NCBI RefSeq assembly: GCF_900142235.1
Contig: NZ_FRAE01000008.1
Coordinates: forward strand, 17,835 to 81,834
Origin: Tepidibacter formicigenes DSM 15518
GTDB taxonomy: Bacteria; Bacillota; Clostridia; Peptostreptococcales; Peptostreptococcaceae
Direction: 5' to 3'
Length of the DNA stretch: 64,000 nt
Of the stretch, positions 53,718 to 61,098 are shown piece after piece. A model generated the notes under the pieces. That model saw only the letters and a list, made by a program, of their open reading frames with translations. It had not been told where the DNA came from and searched no databases. Numbering within the stretch: position 1 is the first letter of the stretch; every line of letters starts with the position of its first letter. A program made the translations under genes and the position numbers.

Positions 53718-55847
53718 ATGAGTTTATTTAAAACTATATTTACAGGTTCTAATCAAGCATTAGAAGCTGCAACAGGATTTTTAAATAAAGCAATAGATGA
53801 AAAAGGAAGAGATCATACAGTAGCTTTTCCAGATACAGCATATTCACTGCCAATTATATATGCAGCTACTGGACAAAAAATGAATACTTTAGGGGATTTA
53901 GAAGGAGCTTTAGGGATAGTTAAAAGCTTAATAGGAGAAGAAAAAGAGAACTTAGAAAATGCATTAAATGCAGGACTTGGAACTGCTGTTGCATCTGAAG
54001 TAATAGAAGCTATTAAATATGCAACTGTTGATACTCCATATACTGAGCCTTGTGCTGGACATATAACAGACTCTATTATTCGTTCTCTTGGAGTACCATT
54101 AGTTACTGGAGATATTCCAGGGGTTGCAGTTGTGCTTGGAGAATGCCCAGATTCTGAAACGGCAGCTAAAGTGATAAAAGATTATCAATCTAAAGGTTTA
54201 TTAACTTTCCTTGTTGGAAAAGTAATAGACCAAGCGATAGAAGCTGATGTTAAGATGGGACTTGATTTGAGGGTAATTCCTTTAGGATATGATGTTACAG
54301 CAGTAATTCACGTTGTATCTGTTGCTGTTAGAGCAGCACTTATATTTGGAGCATTAGAGCCAGGAGATCTTGAAGGACTTCTTGATTATACTCTTAATAG
54401 AGTACCTGCATTTGTAAATGCATTTGGTCCTTTAAGTGAACTTGTGGTATCAGCTGGAGCAGGTGCTATAGCACTTGGGTTCCCTGTTATAACTGATCAA
54501 GATGTATTTGAAGTTCCAACTAGATTATTAACTCAAAAGGATTATGATAAATTTGTAGCTACTTCTTTAGAGGCTAGAGGAATAAAAATAAAAATAACTG
54601 AAATTCCAATTCCAGTTGCATTTGCTGCAGCATTTGAAGGTGAAAGAATTAGAAAAGGTGATATGTTTGCAGAGTTTGGTGGAGGAAAAACTGAATCATG
54701 GGAATTAGTAATGAAGAGAGAGCTTTCTGAAGTAGAAGATCATAAGATTGAAATAATAGGACCTGATATTGATACAATAACAGAAGTTCCAGGAAGACTT
54801 CCACTTGCAGTGTTAGTTGAAGTGGCTGGAAAGAATATGCAAGAAGATTTTGAACCAGTTCTTGAAAGACGTATTCACTACTTCATGAATTATATAGAAG
54901 GGGTAATGCATGTTGGTCAGAGAGATATTACTTGGATAAGAATAGGTAAAGAAGCTTATGAAAAAGGATTTAGATTAAATCATATAGCTGAAGTTTTATA
55001 TGCTAAGATGATGGATGAATTTGATTCAGTTGTTGATAAGTGTCAAGTAACTATAATTACTGATTCTGAAAAAGTATCAGAACTTAGAGGTAAATATGCT
55101 ACACCAAGATATAATGCAAGAGATGAAAGGTTAGCATCTTTAACAGATGAAAGTGTAGATACTTTCTACTCTTGTAATCTTTGTCAATCATTTGCTCCAG
55201 CACACGTATGTATAGTAACTCCAGAAAGACTAGGTCTTTGTGGTGCTGTAAGTTGGCTTGATGCTAAAGCAACTAAAGAATTAGATCCAACAGGGCCATG
55301 TCAACCTGTACCAAAAGAAGGAGTAGAAGATGAAGTTAAAGGGGTTTGGAGTGCTGTAAATGAAACTGTTGCTCAAATATCTCAAGGTGCAGTAGAAAGA
55401 GTTACACTTTATAGTATAATGGAAGACCCTATGACTTCTTGTGGATGCTTTGAGTGTATTTGTGGAATAATGCCTGAAGCAAATGGACTTGTAATAGTAA
55501 ACAGAGAGCATGGTGGAATTACTCCGCTTGGAATGACATTTGGAGAATTAGCATCAATGACTGGTGGTGGAGTTCAAACACCTGGATTCATGGGCCATGG
55601 TAGACAATTTATTTCTTCGAAAAAGTTTATTGCTGCTGAAGATGGAACTAGAAGAATAGTTTGGATGCCAAAAGAATTAAAAGATTATGTAAGAGAAAAA
55701 TTAGATGCTACTGCTAAAGAATTGTATGGAATAGAAAACTTCACAGATATGATTTGTGATGAAACTATATCAACAGATTCTGAAGGGGTATTAGCATTCC
55801 TAGAAGAAAAAGGACATCCAGCATTAGAACTTGAACCTGTTATGTAA
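53718..55847 (+). CDS. acsB: Acetyl-CoA synthase (CODH/ACS complex beta subunit)
   Basis: 709 aa. Condenses CO, the methyl from CFeSP and CoA to acetyl-CoA. A-cluster cysteines lie in CNLCQSFAPAHVC with GLCG (about residues 490-515) and SCGCFECICG (about 574-583), whose Cys-Gly-Cys binds the two nickel ions. The N-terminal domain (1-310) includes the CO-tunnel/CODH-contact region. GGGGGA before ATG. Position after acsE is typical of this cluster type. Confidence 0.97.
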   Translation: MSLFKTIFTGSNQALEAATGFLNKAIDEKGRDHTVAFPDTAYSLPIIYAATGQKMNTLGDLEGALGIVKSLIGEEKENLENALNAGLGTAVASEVIEAIKYATVDTPYTEPCAGHITDSIIRSLGVPLVTGDIPGVAVVLGECPDSETAAKVIKDYQSKGLLTFLVGKVIDQAIEADVKMGLDLRVIPLGYDVTAVIHVVSVAVRAALIFGALEPGDLEGLLDYTLNRVPAFVNAFGPLSELVVSAGAGAIALGFPVITDQDVFEVPTRLLTQKDYDKFVATSLEARGIKIKITEIPIPVAFAAAFEGERIRKGDMFAEFGGGKTESWELVMKRELSEVEDHKIEIIGPDIDTITEVPGRLPLAVLVEVAGKNMQEDFEPVLERRIHYFMNYIEGVMHVGQRDITWIRIGKEAYEKGFRLNHIAEVLYAKMMDEFDSVVDKCQVTIITDSEKVSELRGKYATPRYNARDERLASLTDESVDTFYSCNLCQSFAPAHVCIVTPERLGLCGAVSWLDAKATKELDPTGPCQPVPKEGVEDEVKGVWSAVNETVAQISQGAVERVTLYSIMEDPMTSCGCFECICGIMPEANGLVIVNREHGGITPLGMTFGELASMTGGGVQTPGFMGHGRQFISSKKFIAAEDGTRRIVWMPKELKDYVREKLDATAKELYGIENFTDMICDETISTDSEGVLAFLEEKGHPALELEPVM

Positions 55848-55866
55848 TCTAAAAGGGGGTATTGCA

Positions 55867-56241
55867 ATGAACTATCCATCTGATTTAAAATATGCTAAAA
55901 ATCATATTTGGGTTAAAATAGAAGGAAATGAAGCATATATTGGAATAACTGATTATGCTCAAGATCAATTAGGTGAAATACTATTTGTTGAAATGCCAGA
56001 AGTAGGAGATGAAATATCAAAAGGAGAAGAATTTGGAGTAGTTGAATCTTCAAAGGTAGCTTCTGATTTAGTAGCTCCTATAACTGGAGAAGTACTTGAA
56101 ATAAATGAAAAATTAGATGATGAACCTGAATATATAAATGAAGATGCATATGATGCATGGATTGTAAAAGTTAAAATAGCTGATGAAAGTGAATTAAATG
56201 AACTATTAGATTCATCTAATTATGAAACTGCTTTAGCATAA
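55867..56241 (+). CDS. gcvH: Glycine cleavage system H protein
   Basis: 124 aa lipoyl-domain protein: lipoylated lysine is K63 in VESSKVASD; also ITDYAQDQLGEILFVEMPEVGD and NEDAYDAWIVKV. It starts at ATG 55867 with AAAGGGGG upstream, 19 bp after acsB. No gcvP or gcvT is in the window, so its partners are elsewhere or it has another role. In this operon it is the natural substrate of the LipM-like enzyme and the two radical SAM proteins downstream, and of lpdA upstream. Confidence 0.95.
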   Translation: MNYPSDLKYAKNHIWVKIEGNEAYIGITDYAQDQLGEILFVEMPEVGDEISKGEEFGVVESSKVASDLVAPITGEVLEINEKLDDEPEYINEDAYDAWIVKVKIADESELNELLDSSNYETALA

Positions 56242-56246
56242 TTTGG

Positions 56247-56281
56247 AAGGGGTTGTCTTGAAAGAGTCAGCCCCTTTAACT
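56247..56281 (+). other. Intercistronic hairpin after gcvH
   Basis: AAGGGGTTG / CAGCCCCTT (56247-56255 with 56268-56276), 12-nt loop, then TTAACTATATTTTT. It could be a partial terminator or a processing site separating acsB-gcvH from acsV. Confidence 0.6.
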
Positions 56282-56318
56282 ATATTTTTAAAAGTTCCAT
56301 ATATTGGAGGGATATGTT

Positions 56319-58250
56319 ATGGTAAAAGTAATATTTAAACCAGAAAATATAGAGATTAGCTGTGAATATGGGGACAATTTATTGGAAGTTGCTAGAAAAG
56401 CGAATGTTTTTATAGATGCACCTTGTAATGGCAATGTGTCCTGTGGAAAATGTAAAGTTAAACTGATAAAAGGAAAAGTAGATACTAAAAAAAGTCATCA
56501 TATAAAAGATGAAGAATGGGATGAAGGATATATTTTAGCTTGTAATTCTAAGGTAATAGAAGATGTAGAAATTGAAGTTCCTTCAAAATTATCATCATCA
56601 ATGAATAAGATGAAAATAGAAGATTTATCAACTGAAAGAGATAAACAAATATTTGAAAAATCAAAAAAACTAATATTAGATAACAACATGAAGTTTAAAT
56701 CTTATGTTAGAAAAGATTATATAGAAATAGATATTCCAAATCTTGATGATAATATATCTGACTTTGATAGAATAAAAAGACACTTAAAGAATAACTTAGG
56801 ATATACAAAAGTATTTTGCAGACTTCAAATGCTTAGAAAAATACCACATATATTAAGAAAAGGTAGTTTTAAGGTAACTATAACTCATATACCAAGAGGT
56901 AGTGATAGAACTACTATAGTTAATATGGAAGCAGGAGATACTACTGATAGACTTTATGGAATAGCACTAGATATAGGTACTACATCAGTAGCGGCATGCC
57001 TTGTTGACCTTTATAAAGGAGAACTTCTTGCTAAAGCTTCTTCTGGGAATGCTCAAATAAAATACGGAGCTGATGTTATAAATAGAATAATATATGCAAC
57101 GAAAAAAGATGGACTTGAAAAATTAAATCATGCAATAATACATGAAACTATAAATCCTCTTCTTAAGAAAATGTGTAAAGATTCAGGTATTGATAAGGAT
57201 GAGATAATAGCTTTTGTATGTGCAGGAAATACTACAATGTCTCATTTGTTACTTGGTGTTTATCCAGATTATTTAAGACTTGAACCGTATATACCAACTT
57301 TTTTAAGAGCACCATTTATAAAAGCTTCAGAGCTTGAACTTAATATAAATCCTGAAACCTTTTTATATATAGTTCCATCAGTTGCAAGTTATGTTGGAGG
57401 AGATATTACAGCAGGAGTTTTATCATCTGGGATTTGGTCATCTGAGGAAAATGTTCTTTTTATAGACTTAGGGACAAATGGAGAAATTGTGTTTGGAAAT
57501 AAAGATTATTTAATGACTTGTGCCTGCTCTGCTGGACCTGCATTTGAAGGTGGAGAAATAAGCTGTGGAATGAGAGCAGCAAGTGGAGCTGTTGAAAAAG
57601 TTGAGATAAATAGAGATACATTTGAGCCAATCTTGAAAATAATAGGAAGTAATCAGCCAGAAGGAATATGTGGTTCAGGAATTATAGATTTAATATCAGA
57701 AATGATGATTAGTGGAATTATAGATAGAAGAGGAAAAATAAATAAAAATATAAATTCTAATAGAATTAGATTTGATGAGCATGGAATAGGAGAATATATA
57801 GTTGCTTTTAAAGAAGATTACGAAATTGAAAAGGATATAACTATAACTGAAGTAGATATTGACAGCTTTATAAGAGCTAAAGGAGCTGTTTATTCTGGGG
57901 CAGCTACTCTAATTACAAGCCTTGGAATGGACTTTAGCATAATAGATAAGGTATATATTGCAGGTGGGATAGGAAATAGCTTAGATATTGAAAAATCAAT
58001 ACTTATTGGACTTCTTCCAGATATAGATAGAAGTAAGTTTTCATATATAGGAAATAGTTCTTTAATGGGATGTTACTTAACATTAATGAGTGAAGATGCT
58101 CGATATAAATTAGAAGAATGCGCCAGTTCTATGACTTATGTTGAACTAAGTGTTTATCCTAGTTATATGGATGAATTTGTATCTGCTTGTTTTTTACCTC
58201 ATACTAATATAGAGAATTTTCCTACAGTTAAAAATATATTGGAGGACTAA
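56319..58250 (+). CDS. acsV: Reductive activator of the corrinoid protein (AcsV, ASKHA domain)
   Basis: 643 aa. N-terminal [2Fe-2S] ferredoxin domain: CNGNVSCGKC (about residues 37-46) plus C at about 73. A linker follows, then the ASKHA ATPase with ALDIGTTSVAACLVDL (from about 212), AGNTTMSHLLLG, IDLGTNGEIVFG and CSAGPAFEGGEISCGM. RACE proteins reduce inactive Co(II) CFeSP with ATP. ATG 56319 is 7 nt after TTGGAGGG; an upstream in-frame TTG overlaps that site. Normal length. Confidence 0.94.
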   Translation: MVKVIFKPENIEISCEYGDNLLEVARKANVFIDAPCNGNVSCGKCKVKLIKGKVDTKKSHHIKDEEWDEGYILACNSKVIEDVEIEVPSKLSSSMNKMKIEDLSTERDKQIFEKSKKLILDNNMKFKSYVRKDYIEIDIPNLDDNISDFDRIKRHLKNNLGYTKVFCRLQMLRKIPHILRKGSFKVTITHIPRGSDRTTIVNMEAGDTTDRLYGIALDIGTTSVAACLVDLYKGELLAKASSGNAQIKYGADVINRIIYATKKDGLEKLNHAIIHETINPLLKKMCKDSGIDKDEIIAFVCAGNTTMSHLLLGVYPDYLRLEPYIPTFLRAPFIKASELELNINPETFLYIVPSVASYVGGDITAGVLSSGIWSSEENVLFIDLGTNGEIVFGNKDYLMTCACSAGPAFEGGEISCGMRAASGAVEKVEINRDTFEPILKIIGSNQPEGICGSGIIDLISEMMISGIIDRRGKINKNINSNRIRFDEHGIGEYIVAFKEDYEIEKDITITEVDIDSFIRAKGAVYSGAATLITSLGMDFSIIDKVYIAGGIGNSLDIEKSILIGLLPDIDRSKFSYIGNSSLMGCYLTLMSEDARYKLEECASSMTYVELSVYPSYMDEFVSACFLPHTNIENFPTVKNILED

Positions 58251-58251
58251 T

Positions 58252-59118
58252 ATGAAACTAAAAGATAAAATGAAAAAAGCATTAAAAATAAAAGAAGATA
58301 ACTTTGGTAATAAAATTAATTTTTCTTATCCTAATAAAACTTTAGCAGTAACTATAACTGGAAATGAATGCAGTTTAAAGTGTGCTCATTGCAATGGTCA
58401 TTATCTAAAGAATATGACTCCAATAGATAATTTATATGAAAAAATAAAAAAAAGAGATATAAAGAGTTTTCTTATAAGTGGAGGATGCTCTTTTACTGGA
58501 GATGTTCCAATAAATAGATACATAGATGAAATTAAAAATCTAAAAAAACAAGGCTATAGATTGAATGCACATTTAGGTCTTATGAGTGAAGAATATATAA
58601 AAAATATAGTTAAATATTTAGATGTTGTTTCTTTTGATTTGGTTTTAGATGATGCTACTATAAAAGAAGTTTATAAAATAAACAAGACTAAAGAAGATTA
58701 TATAAATACATATAAAATATTAAATAGATATGCAAAAGTAATTCCTCATATATGTATAGGGCTTAATAAAGGAAAAATAAAAGGGGAATATGAAATATTA
58801 AAATTTTTAGAAAATGAAAATCCGAAGGGGATAACGTTTATAGTACTTATTCCTACTAAAGAAACAGAGTATGAAAATGTAGCCCCTCCTAAAATAGAAG
58901 ATGTAATAGATATAATTTGTGAAGCTAGAATTAAATTTCCTAATATACCGATAAATTTAGGATGTATGAGGCCAAGAGGTGAATATAGAAAAAAATTAGA
59001 TGAAATGGCAGTTTCTTCTGGTGTTAATAATATAGTTTTACCATCTAAAGAAGCCTTTAATAAAGCTATGAAACTTGGATATGACATACAAAAATTAGAG
59101 GAGTGCTGTGTATTATGA
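58252..59118 (+). CDS. Radical SAM protein, candidate lipoyl synthase subunit (LipS1/LipS2 type)
   Basis: 288 aa. Radical SAM motif C-SLK-C-AH-C at about residues 42-49, then SGGCSFTGD and a TIM-barrel pattern. Extra cysteines lie at the C-terminus (LGCMRPRGEYRK and the terminal CCVL), possible ligands of a second, sacrificial cluster. It is between acsV and a second radical SAM gene, followed by a LipM-like octanoyltransferase. In Thermococcus and many other prokaryotes two radical SAM proteins, LipS1 and LipS2, jointly insert sulfur into octanoyl-protein. I assign this gene to that pair by context and motif layout; which subunit it is I cannot say. GGAGG before ATG, 1 bp after acsV. Confidence 0.7.
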   Translation: MKLKDKMKKALKIKEDNFGNKINFSYPNKTLAVTITGNECSLKCAHCNGHYLKNMTPIDNLYEKIKKRDIKSFLISGGCSFTGDVPINRYIDEIKNLKKQGYRLNAHLGLMSEEYIKNIVKYLDVVSFDLVLDDATIKEVYKINKTKEDYINTYKILNRYAKVIPHICIGLNKGKIKGEYEILKFLENENPKGITFIVLIPTKETEYENVAPPKIEDVIDIICEARIKFPNIPINLGCMRPRGEYRKKLDEMAVSSGVNNIVLPSKEAFNKAMKLGYDIQKLEECCVL

Positions 59119-60071
59119 TTAGAGTATCTTGTGGAACTGCCATGGAGCTGAATATTTTAAATGGAAAATTAGATATAGCTCCAACTACAGCTTATTTGAT
59201 GATAGGAAATAAATGTAACAATAAATGTGCATTTTGCTCACAATCTATAGAAAGCACCTCAAGAAAAGATAAGCTTTCTAGAGTATTATGGCCAGAATTA
59301 AAAAAAGAAGACTTAATTAATGCTTTTTTAAATTATAAAGAAAATAATATAAAGAGGATATGCCTTCAAGTTATGGGGAGTAATGAAGCATTAAAAGAAG
59401 CAATGGATTTTATAAAATATATAAAGTCTAATTTAGATATTCCAATATCTGTTTCAGCTAAGGTTGAAAATGAATATGATTTAAAAGAATTACTTGAAAT
59501 TGGTGTAGATAAGATTGGAATAGCAATAGATGGAGCCAATAAAGAAGTGTATGAAAAGGTAAAGGGAACTAATTTTGAACAAAAAATAGAATTTATAAAA
59601 AATATGGGAAGTAAGTATAAAGGAAAAATAAGTACTCATATTATAGTAGGACTTGATGAAACTCATGAGGATATATTTATATTATATGAAGATTTAATAA
59701 AAAATAGTGTAACTGTTAGCTTGTTTGCATTTACTCCCGTAAGAGGGACAAAGCTTGAAAAACATGAGCCACCTTCTATAGAAAGCTACAGAAGAGTTCA
59801 ACTTATGACTTATTTAATTAAAAAAGGGTATGAAAAAGATAGTTTTAAATTTGAAAATGGATATTTAACATCCATATCACCTATAGATACAAAAATTTAT
59901 GAAGAAATAAAAAAAGGTATTCCATTTAAAATATCAGGATGTAAAGATTGTAATAGACCATATTACAATGAAAGACCAGGAGGAACAATATATAATTATT
60001 CTAGAAATTTAAATGATAATGAATGTATAAAGGTTATTGATGAATTGAATATAAAATTAGAGGTGATATAA
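59115..60071 (+). CDS. Radical SAM protein, candidate second lipoyl synthase subunit (LipS1/LipS2 type)
   Basis: 318 aa, biotin-synthase-like. The start MIRVSCGTAMELNIL has an early Cys; the radical SAM motif is CNNKCAFC (about residues 34-41); the C-terminus has CKDCNRPYYNERPGG. One N-terminal and two C-terminal cysteines could form an auxiliary cluster. The ATG at 59115 overlaps the TGA of the previous gene (ATGA) with GAGGAG upstream, so the two proteins are made in step. The next gene starts immediately. Consistent with a LipS1/LipS2 pair; a biotin-synthase-like or other sulfur-inserting role remains possible. Confidence 0.7.
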   Translation: MIRVSCGTAMELNILNGKLDIAPTTAYLMIGNKCNNKCAFCSQSIESTSRKDKLSRVLWPELKKEDLINAFLNYKENNIKRICLQVMGSNEALKEAMDFIKYIKSNLDIPISVSAKVENEYDLKELLEIGVDKIGIAIDGANKEVYEKVKGTNFEQKIEFIKNMGSKYKGKISTHIIVGLDETHEDIFILYEDLIKNSVTVSLFAFTPVRGTKLEKHEPPSIESYRRVQLMTYLIKKGYEKDSFKFENGYLTSISPIDTKIYEEIKKGIPFKISGCKDCNRPYYNERPGGTIYNYSRNLNDNECIKVIDELNIKLEVI

Positions 60072-60887
60072 TTGGAAAAGTGGAGAGTTATAAAAAATGA
60101 AACATATGATGCATATATGAATATGGCAATAGATGAAGCTATAATGACAGCTTATAGTGAAGGAAAAGTAGATCCAACTCTTAGATTTTATACATGGAAT
60201 CCAGCTTGTATTAGCATTGGATATTTTCAAAAATTAGAAAAAGAAATAGATTTAAATAAGTGTAAAGAGCTTAATATAGATTATGTGAGAAGAAGTACAG
60301 GAGGAAGAGCGGTACTTCATGATGATGAACTTACATATAGTATAGTAGTTAGTGAAAATCATCCTTTAATGAATGGAGGAATAACTAAATCTTATAAATT
60401 TATAAGTGAAGGGCTTTGTAAAGGGTTAAATTTATGTGGAATTAAAACAGATGAATTATCAAGAGGGGAGAGAATAGGAAGAGATAATCTATCATCGGCT
60501 TGCTTTAATGCTCATTCAGCTTACGAAATAACTATTAATAATAAAAAAGTTGTAGGAAGTGCTCAAACTAGAAAGGATGGTATAATTCTTCAGCATGGAT
60601 CTATAATATTAAATTTTGATGTGAATAAGTTATTTTCGGTTATAAAGATAGATGATGAAAGAAAAAAAGAAAGACTTATAAGGTTTACAGCAAACAAAGC
60701 TAGTGGGATAAAAAATGAAACAAGAATTAAAATAGATATTAATATATTACAAGAAAATATAGTTAAAGCTTTAAAAGAACATTTTAAAGTGGAATTTTAT
60801 GAATGTAATCTTACAGAATACGAGATAAGTATTGCAAATGAGCTTTATAAAAAGTATTCAAGTGATGATTGGAATAAGAAGAGATAA
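60072..60887 (+). CDS. lipM: LipM-like octanoyltransferase (lipoate-protein ligase family)
   Basis: 271 aa of the BPL_LplA_LipB fold. Motifs: RFYTWNPACISIGYFQ, RRSTGGRAVLHDDELTYS (about residues 73-90) and SACFNAHSAYEI with Cys144, the position of the catalytic Cys in octanoyltransferases LipM/LipL; ligases of the LplA type lack it. VVGSAQTRKDGIILQHGSI supplies the conserved lysine. It would transfer octanoyl from ACP to GcvH before sulfur insertion. TTG start, nothing between it and the previous stop. Last gene of the operon. Confidence 0.8.
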   Translation: MEKWRVIKNETYDAYMNMAIDEAIMTAYSEGKVDPTLRFYTWNPACISIGYFQKLEKEIDLNKCKELNIDYVRRSTGGRAVLHDDELTYSIVVSENHPLMNGGITKSYKFISEGLCKGLNLCGIKTDELSRGERIGRDNLSSACFNAHSAYEITINNKKVVGSAQTRKDGIILQHGSIILNFDVNKLFSVIKIDDERKKERLIRFTANKASGIKNETRIKIDINILQENIVKALKEHFKVEFYECNLTEYEISIANELYKKYSSDDWNKKR

Positions 60888-60910
60888 TGCAGACTTATAG
60901 AATTATTTTT

Positions 60911-60978
60911 TAAAAGACATAGATTGTTTTTAGTGGTTTAAGTTAACCTAAATAAAAAGCAATGATATGTCTTTTTTT
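60911..60978 (+). terminator. Terminator of the WL operon
   Basis: AAAAGACATA (60912-60921) pairs with TATGTCTTTT (60966-60975) and a T run follows. The loop holds GGTT/AACC inner pairing and ATTG/CAAT extending the stem. Confidence 0.75.
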
Positions 60979-61029
60979 ACTAAGTAATAGTTTATTAAAA
61001 AAATATTTAAAAATTCGCAAAAATGAATA

Positions 61030-61043
61030 TGCAAACGATTGCA
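61030..61043 (+). promoter_or_regulatory. cre site (CcpA) upstream of the beta-amylase gene
   Basis: TGCAAACGATTGCA fits the cre consensus TGNAANCGNWNNCA. It lies 7 bp upstream of the TATAAT at 61051-61056, over the spacer and -35 region, so CcpA binding would block transcription. Expected for a starch enzyme under catabolite repression. Confidence 0.78.
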
Positions 61044-61050
61044 TAGATGA

Positions 61051-61056
61051 TATAAT
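61051..61056 (+). promoter_or_regulatory. -10 box of the beta-amylase promoter
   Basis: TATAAT 43 bp before the ATG; the -35 is weak and overlaps the cre site. Confidence 0.6.
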
Positions 61057-61098
61057 ATTAAAGAAAGTAATAAAATAAATAAGTAAAGGGGATGTCAT

